A program made the position numbers and the translations under genes. From CAVPCZ01 sp963779225 (GTDB lineage: Bacteria > Bacteroidota > Ignavibacteria > UBA10030 > UBA6906), in NCBI GenBank assembly GCA_963779225.1, contig CAVZWW010000003.1, positions 2,232,001-2,296,000 on the forward strand: DNA of 64,000 bases. Direction: 5' to 3'. Under the pieces are notes generated by a model, which did not search any database, had not been told where the DNA came from, and worked only from the letters and a program-made list of their open reading frames with translations. Of the stretch, positions 25,638 to 31,954 are shown in pieces (position 1 is the stretch's first letter; each line of letters starts with the position of its first letter).

Positions 25638-26208
25638 GGCCCGGGCTCCGGTTCGTTAGGATATCTTTAAATAATTTCTTGCACTGGTACTTCTTGGATT
25701 TTGCCGTGTCGGCATTGGCGAATCCCAAACGTTGTGCGATATCTTCCATGGAGAGCTCTTCCCAGTAGAAGAGCAGGAGCAGGGTACGGCACGGTTCGCC
25801 GAGCGCCTCCAGCGCGCTGCGCACGGCTTCTGTCCGCTCCTCGTCGATCATCTGATCCAGCGTCGAAAGGTTTCCGTCCGCAAAATTGTCCTCCGGGTGG
25901 GCGGCCGGGGTCTCCCGTCGTTTTCTGGCCAGCCGCCGGAGCCACAGGTTCCGCACGGTGGCAAAGAGGAACGTGCTGAGTCTGGCGCCGTATTCGTGCC
26001 GGCCGGCGCGGACGCGTTCCCAGAGTATGACCAGGGCTTCCTGGAGCATGTCTTCTGCATCATCGGCAGTGCCGTTGTTGCGCAAGAGAAACGCGGTGAT
26101 GCTCTTCCGGTTTGTGCGGTACAGTTTCACCAGCGCCGTTTCGTCACCCGTACGGATCCCGTCCAGGATGCGCGCGTCATCGTCCATGAACAGGAGCGGG
26201 GTTTTCAT
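25624..26208 (-). CDS. ECF-family RNA polymerase sigma factor
   Basis: This is a 194-residue alternative sigma factor. Region 2 (about 25-95) includes YRTNRKSITAFLLRNNGTADDAEDMLQEALVILWERV and the -10-binding helix FLFATVRNLWLRRLARK. Region 4 (about 130-185) includes RSALEALGEPCRTLLLLFYWEELSMEDIAQRLGF, followed by a Lys-rich recognition helix KSKKYQCKKLFKDI. Region 3 is absent, as in ECF factors. The ATG at 26208 has GAAAGG about 4 nt upstream. The cotranscribed gene is its anti-sigma factor. The promoter region at 26215-26285 is shared with the divergent DUF4139 gene and holds a 9-bp inverted repeat. Confidence 0.93.
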   Translation of the reverse strand: MKTPLLFMDDDARILDGIRTGDETALVKLYRTNRKSITAFLLRNNGTADDAEDMLQEALVILWERVRAGRHEYGARLSTFLFATVRNLWLRRLARKRRETPAAHPEDNFADGNLSTLDQMIDEERTEAVRSALEALGEPCRTLLLLFYWEELSMEDIAQRLGFANADTAKSKKYQCKKLFKDILTNRSPGLERA

Positions 26209-26214
26209 TTACCT

Positions 26215-26242
26215 TTCACAAGTGAATGTCATAAACCATACA
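26215..26242 (+). promoter_or_regulatory. Possible promoter of DUF4139 gene
   Basis: TTCACA (26215-26220) and CATACA (26237-26242) are separated by 16 nt. The -10 is weak. Transcription would start near 26249, inside the left arm of the inverted repeat. Confidence 0.3.
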
Positions 26243-26275
26243 AAGGTGAACGAACCAAGGTACGAAGTTCACCTT
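26243..26275. repeat. 9-bp inverted repeat between divergent promoters
   Basis: AAGGTGAAC (26243-26251) and GTTCACCTT (26267-26275) are perfect reverse complements separated by 15 nt. A third related GTGAAAGG (minus strand, about 26212-26219) lies nearby. The right arm sits in the spacer of the sigma-operon promoter and the left arm at the predicted start sites of both directions, so it is a good operator candidate. Confidence 0.6.
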
Positions 26276-26285
26276 CTTGTATCAA
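26257..26285 (-). promoter_or_regulatory. Promoter of ECF sigma/anti-sigma operon
   Basis: On the minus strand TTGATA (26285-26280) and TACCTT (26262-26257) are separated by 17 nt. The leader to the sigma start at 26208 would be about 42 nt. Confidence 0.55.
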
Positions 26286-26303
26286 TAATCAGGGAGAACT
26301 GTC

Positions 26304-27794
26304 ATGAAATACCGCCTTTTTGCCGTTGCGTTGATGTTGTGGAGTGCCATGCCTTCGGCTCCGGCGACCGCCCAGGGGCTGAAGACGACGACGGCAGGGG
26401 ACCGGACCTCGGTCGACCTTACCATCTATAACCAGAATCTTTCGCTCATCAGGGAAGAACGGCCGCTGAACTTGCCGAAAGGCACGAGCAGGGCCATCCT
26501 CCCGGATATCCCGGTGACCATCGACGGAACCTCGCTGCACTTCCTGAGCCTTACGGAGCCGTCAGCCGTGAAGGTTCTGGAGCAAAACTACCAGTATGAC
26601 CTGGTTCACCCCGGCAAATTGCTGGAGCGGTACCTCGGGAAGACAGTGGAGTTTGTCCGTGTAGATCCGGAAACGGACAAAGAGTACACGGTAACCGGGC
26701 GGCTGCTGTCGTCGGGGTACGTGGGACGTTCGGCGACAGGCGGCATGATTGCCGAAGTGAACGGCAAGATCGAGGTGAACCCTGCGGGACGGCTTGTCCT
26801 GCCGGGCCTTCCGGAAGGACTCATTTTGAAGCCGCAGCTGGAATGGCTCGTAACGAATTCCCGCGAAGGTGCGCAAAGGACTGAGATCAGTTATCTCGCG
26901 GGCGGGCTGTCCTGGTCGGCGGACTATGTCGCGTTGCTCGGCGCGCAAGAAAACAAACTCGACCTGACCGGATGGGTGACGGTGACGAACGGTTCAGGAA
27001 CGGAGTTCACCAATGCGGGCCTGAAGCTGGTGGCGGGAGACGTCAATGTCGTGCAGGATGCGTTTGGTGGATCCCTGCGTGCACAGAAGGCGGTGATGAT
27101 GGAGGCCGACGCTGCGGCGCCGCAATTCAAACAGACCGAGCTGTTCGAATACAAAATGTACGCGCTCCAGAGGCGGACCGATATCCGGAACAACGAGACG
27201 AAGCAGATTGAGCTGACGTCCGGAAATAACGTTGCGGCAAAGAAAGTGTTCATTTACGACGGACTTTCCGACCAGTGGCGTATGTGGCACAACAATTATT
27301 CGTACCGCTCACAGGGGAGCTTCGGACAGCAATCCAACAGAAAGGTCGGTGTGTTCGTGACCTTCAAGAACGAAGAGAAGAGCGGCCTCGGCATTCCGCT
27401 GCCCAAAGGCAAGGTGCGTGTGTACAAGCGCGATGATGACGGCAAGGAACAATTTGTGGGGGAGGACCAGATAGACCATACCCCGAAGAATGAAGAGGTT
27501 CGTCTCTATCTCGGCAATGCGTTTGACATCGTCGGCGAACGGGTCCAGAAGGATTTTAAGTCGCTGGCGGGCAATCGCATTGTGGAAGAGACAATCGAGG
27601 TGAAAGTCCGAAACCACAAGAATGAGACTGCTGAGGTATTGGTGTATGAGCATCCCTGGCGGTGGACCCAGTGGGAAATACTGAATGCGAATGGTGAGTG
27701 GGAGAAGGTGGATCAGACCACGATCAAGTTTCCGGTGAAGCTGGGTAAGGATCAGGAAAAAGTCGTGCGCTATACGATCAGGTACAGCTGGTGA
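26304..27794 (+). CDS. Secreted DUF4139-domain protein
   Basis: This is a 496-residue exported protein (signal peptide about 1-24, ending ATAQ) of the DUF4139/COG5316 family. Visible family features are the N-terminal VDLTIYNQNLSLIREERPLNLPKG segment and the central SYLAGGLSWSADYVALLG block. The C-terminal half includes VFVTFKNEEKSGLGIPLPKGKVRVYKRDDDGKEQFVGED and VRNHKNETAEVLVYEHPWRWTQWEI. No biochemical function is established for the family that I can name with confidence. GGGAG lies 8 nt before the ATG. It is divergent from the ECF sigma gene and shares a regulatory region with it, so it may be in that regulon; this is inference. Confidence 0.82.
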   Translation: MKYRLFAVALMLWSAMPSAPATAQGLKTTTAGDRTSVDLTIYNQNLSLIREERPLNLPKGTSRAILPDIPVTIDGTSLHFLSLTEPSAVKVLEQNYQYDLVHPGKLLERYLGKTVEFVRVDPETDKEYTVTGRLLSSGYVGRSATGGMIAEVNGKIEVNPAGRLVLPGLPEGLILKPQLEWLVTNSREGAQRTEISYLAGGLSWSADYVALLGAQENKLDLTGWVTVTNGSGTEFTNAGLKLVAGDVNVVQDAFGGSLRAQKAVMMEADAAAPQFKQTELFEYKMYALQRRTDIRNNETKQIELTSGNNVAAKKVFIYDGLSDQWRMWHNNYSYRSQGSFGQQSNRKVGVFVTFKNEEKSGLGIPLPKGKVRVYKRDDDGKEQFVGEDQIDHTPKNEEVRLYLGNAFDIVGERVQKDFKSLAGNRIVEETIEVKVRNHKNETAEVLVYEHPWRWTQWEILNANGEWEKVDQTTIKFPVKLGKDQEKVVRYTIRYSW

Positions 27795-27892
27795 CGGGGG
27801 TCCGCTCATCATGCCCGGGGATGGCCGAAGAGAGTCGGAATATCGCTCCCTCGATGCGTCCCCGGGATGGCTTTCCTGTCACACGCCCGGCG

Positions 27893-29386
27893 TCATTCTA
27901 CCTGGAACGGTATGGTGATCCATTTTGTCGCCGGGCCCTTGGCGGTGGTTCCCGCCCGGTAGACGGAATTCATTGCGGCTGCTGTGATTGCCGGGTTCAA
28001 TGCGTCATTTGAACTCTTCGCAATAAGGCTTTTCACGGGTTTGCCGTCCTGATCTATCTGTACCATGATGATAACCTCGGCATTGCCTGACACGGCCAGG
28101 ATTTCCGGCGGAAATACGGGCTGTTCCAACCTGACAATCTGCGGGTTGCGTTCGGTGAACACCTGTGCCTGCGCTTCGTTCCTCTTCACCTGCACGGCGT
28201 TTTCTCCACTCTTCATCCCGCCCTGCTCTTCGGTCTTCCCGACGGCACTCCCCACACCAACTCCCGCCGCATTCACCGGAGGTGCAATCTCCCGCCGGAC
28301 TGCTGGTGGAACAGTACCCGTATTTCGTTCAGAAACGCCGGAACTCGACCGGGAGGTCGGTACGGCAACCTGAGGCTCTGCTGTTGTGCCGGGTGTTGCG
28401 GCTTGTGACGCACCCGATGGCTGTTCGGTGATCGTGGTTCCATCGGCGGTGGGAAAGAGATCCTCCACGCGCCCCGCACGCCCTGCAATCTCCTCCGTGG
28501 CGGATGAAGCAGGGGAGATGCCGGCAACCGGCTCGGTCACGCTTGAGGACGGCGGTGCGCCGACGGGCTGTAACACAGCGGGTTTCTCCCCTGGGGCTGT
28601 GTCGGAAGAAGAACCGTCTGTAAAGAAAAGCGCTGCCGCGCCACCCAGGACTGCAAGCACCAACACCACTGCCATGGTCACAAAGGGGGCTTTGCTCCTT
28701 GGCTGGCGTACGAGATGCTGATCCTGTTGGCGCGGCACGGTGGGCTCGTTCTCCGTCGACGGGCCGGATTTTTCCTGCTGATCCGGATTCTCAACGGCTG
28801 ACGGAATCGGTGATGCTCCTTCCGCTCCGGGTCCCGGGGACGGCTCGGGTGATTGTATACCGGATCGCTGGTGCAACTCCACCAGCTGGCGAATCGTCCG
28901 TTCGTACTCAATCGCCGTTTGATCGTCCGGCGCAATGATCTTCACCCGCCGGATTTCCACAAGGGCGCTGCCGTATGCACCCTTCTTCAAGTACTCGTCC
29001 GCATGATGGAAGTACTGCTCTTTCAGCTGGGCCCTGGCGGTTTCCCGGTCGATGCGTTCCGGATGCTGCTTGTGTGCTTCGGCCGGTGAGGCGTGAACCG
29101 GCTGCTGATGACGCATGGATTCCACCGCGCCGTGAATCAGGCCCGGCAACGAATCGATCAGTTCCTTTTTCTGATTGTCAGACGGGTCGATGTCCCGCGG
29201 GAGCACAAGAAGCCGTTCCAGCTGCTTCTCGAGCGCCACAAAGAAGGTATTCTTCGGATACGAGGATTTGATCTTCCTCAGACGGATAAGCGCGTCTGCG
29301 AATTGTCCCCCTTCAGCCATGGACCGGATTTCATACACCTGCTCGGGAGTCAGCGGTTGTACCGGTGCCGTTTCAATGAGTGTCAT
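27893..29386 (-). CDS. TPR-like membrane protein with C-terminal TonB domain
   Basis: This 497-residue protein has a cytoplasmic helical N-terminal half without signal peptide (TPR-like repeats at about 15-55 and 120-170: EYLKKGAYGSALVEIRRVKIIAPDDQ). One TM helix follows at about 232-255 (VTMAVVLVLAVLGGAAALFF), then a Pro/Ser/Thr/Ala-rich linker and a TonB C-terminal domain (about 415-497: QPVFPPEILAVSGNAEVIIMVQIDQDGKPV). TonB domains transmit energy from the inner membrane to outer-membrane receptors, but classical TonB has its TM helix at the very N-terminus. The first half is paralogous to the gene at 31061. Its start overlaps the previous stop in ATGA. Confidence 0.83.
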   Translation of the reverse strand: MTLIETAPVQPLTPEQVYEIRSMAEGGQFADALIRLRKIKSSYPKNTFFVALEKQLERLLVLPRDIDPSDNQKKELIDSLPGLIHGAVESMRHQQPVHASPAEAHKQHPERIDRETARAQLKEQYFHHADEYLKKGAYGSALVEIRRVKIIAPDDQTAIEYERTIRQLVELHQRSGIQSPEPSPGPGAEGASPIPSAVENPDQQEKSGPSTENEPTVPRQQDQHLVRQPRSKAPFVTMAVVLVLAVLGGAAALFFTDGSSSDTAPGEKPAVLQPVGAPPSSSVTEPVAGISPASSATEEIAGRAGRVEDLFPTADGTTITEQPSGASQAATPGTTAEPQVAVPTSRSSSGVSERNTGTVPPAVRREIAPPVNAAGVGVGSAVGKTEEQGGMKSGENAVQVKRNEAQAQVFTERNPQIVRLEQPVFPPEILAVSGNAEVIIMVQIDQDGKPVKSLIAKSSNDALNPAITAAAMNSVYRAGTTAKGPATKWITIPFQVE

Positions 29387-30732
29387 TCTGCGTTTGCTAC
29401 CCGTTCGTGATGATAGACAAGTGTGAGAGGTTGGGCCGCGGCCTGGTGGTGCCGGATCTCTTGTTGCCGGATGCGCACCTCCGCACGTTTCAATTCGTTG
29501 TTTGCCGGATCAATGACATATGCCTTGGCCAGTCCATCCAGTGCCCGGGTAAATTCTCCGCTCCGGGCGAATTCCTCTGCGACCAGAATTTGCAGCCGGA
29601 TGCGGCGGCTGCAATCGCCGGACGACTGCGGAGCGTGTTCGGCGGCGTTGCAGGACGCCTTAGCCGCCCAGACCGCCTCCTCGATTTCATGAAGCCCTTT
29701 ATGCATTGGATCCAGGATATAGCCGAGTGCGATTTCGGTCAGCGCTTCATCGTACGCCCCGCCATTGCAGAGGACGCGCGCGGCATTCAGGTGCTCGACG
29801 ATCTCCGCCCGTCGTGTGGTCGCAGAAACTGTTCCCGCCGGCTGAACCCTTGTCACCGTGCGGTCCCCGGCGGAGGCCGGTTCTTGTACCGGAGCCGCAT
29901 CCGGAGTCCTCGCTTGAGTTATCGGAAGATCGAGGGTAATGGTTCCGACGTCGCGCATCGGAAATGCGCCGGCAACGGGTTCACTTTCCGGTCCCCTCCG
30001 TTCCGCAGCGGCCAATTGTACTTCCGGAGCCCGATGCAAGACTGTGCCGGTCTCATGCTGAGATCCCGGGGATGGATCGGGTTCGAACGGTTGTACCGCA
30101 TGTGCCGCCAGCATGGACGCCTCGGCGAACTGGCGTTCGACTTTTGCCGCTGCGTGAATCAGCTGTTCGCAGGCCCGCAGATCAATATCCGCGGGGTCAA
30201 GCATGAGCGCCCGCGCCAGCAGATCTGTTGCCTCCCCGTATTCGCCCTGCGCTGCGAGTTCGTAGACTTCATCTTCGTATGCCCGGATGGTCCCGCGAAT
30301 GATCTCCTGCTCATGGCCGGGCGTCAAATCGATCGGACTGGTATTGCAGGTTATGCGGACGTGTTCTTCGAGTGCTTTGATATCCGCATCATCAGGATCA
30401 AGTGCGCGTGCCTGACCGATCAGTTCCAGAGCTGCGGGGAAATCGTTGTTTGCCAGTGCCTCGTTGGCCCCGACGAGGAGAACAACGATTCCCTCGATGC
30501 CGGCTGAAAGGGGTGTCTCGACCTTGCATTCGGGGGCCGGACATTCCCCCGGCTCGGCATCCGTCTGCTGGGCCTGTAACAGCGCCCGGATACGCTCTTC
30601 GTACGCCTCTGCGTACCGATTTGCCGGATCCTCCTGACGGGCACGCAGAATTGCCCCGAGGGCCTGGGTGTAGTGTCCATCCCTCACGAGCTTGTCCGCA
30701 AGCTTCAGGAGCGTTATGTTACCGGCGTTCAT
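29383..30732 (-). CDS. TPR-like helical repeat protein
   Basis: This 449-residue protein with no signal peptide or TM helix is probably cytoplasmic. It has at least four degenerate TPR-like units: LADKLVRDGHYTQALGAILRARQEDP near 10, EALANNDFPAALELIGQARALDPDDAD near 95, YELAAQGEYGEATDLLARALMLDPADID near 165 and EEFARSGEFTRALDGLAKAYVIDPANNE near 390. A low-complexity linker spans about 215-310. The spacing of conserved Ala/Leu and the terminal DP(A/D) match the two neighbouring proteins. The ATG at 30732 follows AGGTGGGA; an ATG four bases upstream is out of frame. It is coupled to the TonB-domain gene. Scaffold for that protein is a guess. Confidence 0.75.
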   Translation of the reverse strand: MNAGNITLLKLADKLVRDGHYTQALGAILRARQEDPANRYAEAYEERIRALLQAQQTDAEPGECPAPECKVETPLSAGIEGIVVLLVGANEALANNDFPAALELIGQARALDPDDADIKALEEHVRITCNTSPIDLTPGHEQEIIRGTIRAYEDEVYELAAQGEYGEATDLLARALMLDPADIDLRACEQLIHAAAKVERQFAEASMLAAHAVQPFEPDPSPGSQHETGTVLHRAPEVQLAAAERRGPESEPVAGAFPMRDVGTITLDLPITQARTPDAAPVQEPASAGDRTVTRVQPAGTVSATTRRAEIVEHLNAARVLCNGGAYDEALTEIALGYILDPMHKGLHEIEEAVWAAKASCNAAEHAPQSSGDCSRRIRLQILVAEEFARSGEFTRALDGLAKAYVIDPANNELKRAEVRIRQQEIRHHQAAAQPLTLVYHHERVANAE

Positions 30733-30777
30733 GCATTCCCACCTTTTCTTCCACATAAGAATGGGTCAAAACGTATG

Positions 30778-30791
30778 CCATGCCGGCATGG
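30778..30791. repeat. 14-bp perfect palindrome
   Basis: CCATGCCGGCATGG is fully self-complementary and lies 46-59 nt upstream of the TPR-protein start codon at 30732. Its position fits a regulator-binding site near the promoter. Confidence 0.45.
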
Positions 30792-31001
30792 AAGTGCGTG
30801 GCAACCTTTTTTGTGGATTGGAGACGGAAAAGGGCTTTCTGGGAAGCAATCCGAGGTCTTGTGTAGGGTGATGTCCGGAGTCAGGTGACAGGCGAAGGGG
30901 GAAAAGGGGGTACTTTCGGTCCGCGAAAGGCAGAATCTACAAATGGCCTTGTGAACTTTGCGGGGAGATCGTGACGTGCATCACGCAGGTGAGTCTCACG
31001 A

Positions 31002-31046
31002 GAGGCACACGAGGCACATGAGGCACATGAGGCACATGTGCCTCAT
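31002..31046. repeat. Tandem GAGGCACAT repeats with 20-bp palindrome
   Basis: Four head-to-tail 9-bp units, GAGGCACAC then three GAGGCACAT (31002-31037), are followed by the inverted unit GTGCCTCAT (31038-31046). The last repeat and the inverted unit form a perfect 20-bp palindrome at 31027-31046. It sits 14 nt after the stop of the minus-strand gene ending at 31061 and could fold as a strong 3' hairpin, although no T-tract follows. Confidence 0.75.
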
Positions 31047-31060
31047 GAGGCGCTAGCGAC

Positions 31061-31954
31061 TCATGGTGTCCGGATGGTGTCCGGGGGCAGCGAAGAACGA
31101 GTGGTGTCTGCCAGCCGTGAGGAATCCGTGACCGCAGGTGGAGGAATCGGAGCGTAGCGGTCTTCGTCCGCCTCCGGAGCGGGTTCCGTCACCGCCGGCA
31201 GATACTGTTTGCCGGATTGATTGCGTGTGCCGAAGAAATAGATCGCCAGGGCAACACATAAGACGGTGACGAGGATTGCGACAATCATCACGGGTCGTTT
31301 GTTCCGCCTCTGACCTTCAGCAGGACCCGGGGCCGTGCCGGCTTCGGGCCCGGACTGCGGGCCACCGGACAAGGCCGCTCCGGAAGAAGAGGGCTCTCCG
31401 CTGCCCTGTCCTGCCTGCTTGACGAGTGGTTGACGGCGACGGAGTTCGATCATCTGCATGATCTTCAATTCGAACTCGCCGGCAAAGCGGTCCTGCCTGT
31501 CAAGAGCGATCACCCGCTGCACTTCGGTGAGAGCGAGATCGTATTCACCGCTTTTTACGTACGCGTGAGCCCGCTGGAAATACTGATTCTTCAACCATTG
31601 TGTGGCGGCGCGCTTCTCGTTGTCCTGCTCCGGAGTCCCCGCTCTGTCTCCATGGGGCATTCCCGGACCTCGAAGGGGATCGGCGTTCTGGAGGGCGTTT
31701 TCCAGAAGCACCGGGAGTGAATCCAGAATGTCGGTGCGTTGTTCATCGGAAAGCTCCCCCGTGCCGGACAGCTCATCGAGTTGTTCAACCTGCCGCTCGA
31801 GCGCGAGTATGTACACGTTGGTTCTGTCCAACCCCTTGGCTTTCCGGATCGGAACAAGTGCCGGTGCATACGATCCTTCGATCGCCTTCTGTTCCCCCTC
31901 TTGGAGGAGCCTGGTGATGAGGGTCTTTGCGTGTGCTCTTTCGTCTTCATTCAT
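31061..31954 (-). CDS. TPR-like single-pass membrane protein, paralogue of the TonB-domain protein
   Basis: This is a 297-residue protein with a cytoplasmic helical domain (1-180), one TM helix at 221-241 (PVMIVAILVTVLCVALAIYF) and a short Pro-rich periplasmic tail. The N-terminal domain matches the protein at 27893 closely in order: SDEQRTDILDSLP against SDNQKKELIDSLP, and LKNQYFQRAHAYVKSGEYDLALTEVQRV against LKEQYFHHADEYLKKGAYGSALVEIRRV. The TonB domain is missing; the tail ends after about 55 residues. Its start overlaps the GH31 stop (ATGAATGA), linking it to the MalK-GH31 operon. Function unknown; it may scaffold or regulate envelope transport. Confidence 0.75.
   Translation of the reverse strand: MNEDERAHAKTLITRLLQEGEQKAIEGSYAPALVPIRKAKGLDRTNVYILALERQVEQLDELSGTGELSDEQRTDILDSLPVLLENALQNADPLRGPGMPHGDRAGTPEQDNEKRAATQWLKNQYFQRAHAYVKSGEYDLALTEVQRVIALDRQDRFAGEFELKIMQMIELRRRQPLVKQAGQGSGEPSSSGAALSGGPQSGPEAGTAPGPAEGQRRNKRPVMIVAILVTVLCVALAIYFFGTRNQSGKQYLPAVTEPAPEADEDRYAPIPPPAVTDSSRLADTTRSSLPPDTIRTP

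Larger units (their letters stand above)
30733..31060. other. Intergenic region with palindromes and 9-bp repeats
   Basis: This 328-nt region has no gene. It holds a 14-bp palindrome (30778-30791) in the probable promoter zone of the TPR gene and a small CTTTCG/CGAAAG hairpin (30913-30929). A cluster of GAGGCACAT repeats (31002-31046) lies just downstream of the gene ending at 31061. I could not identify a convincing promoter for the minus-strand TPR gene. Confidence 0.5.

Noticed and set aside
31002..31046. CRISPR-like repeats
   Set aside because: Units are 9 bp without spacers, so this is a short tandem/inverted repeat and not a CRISPR array.
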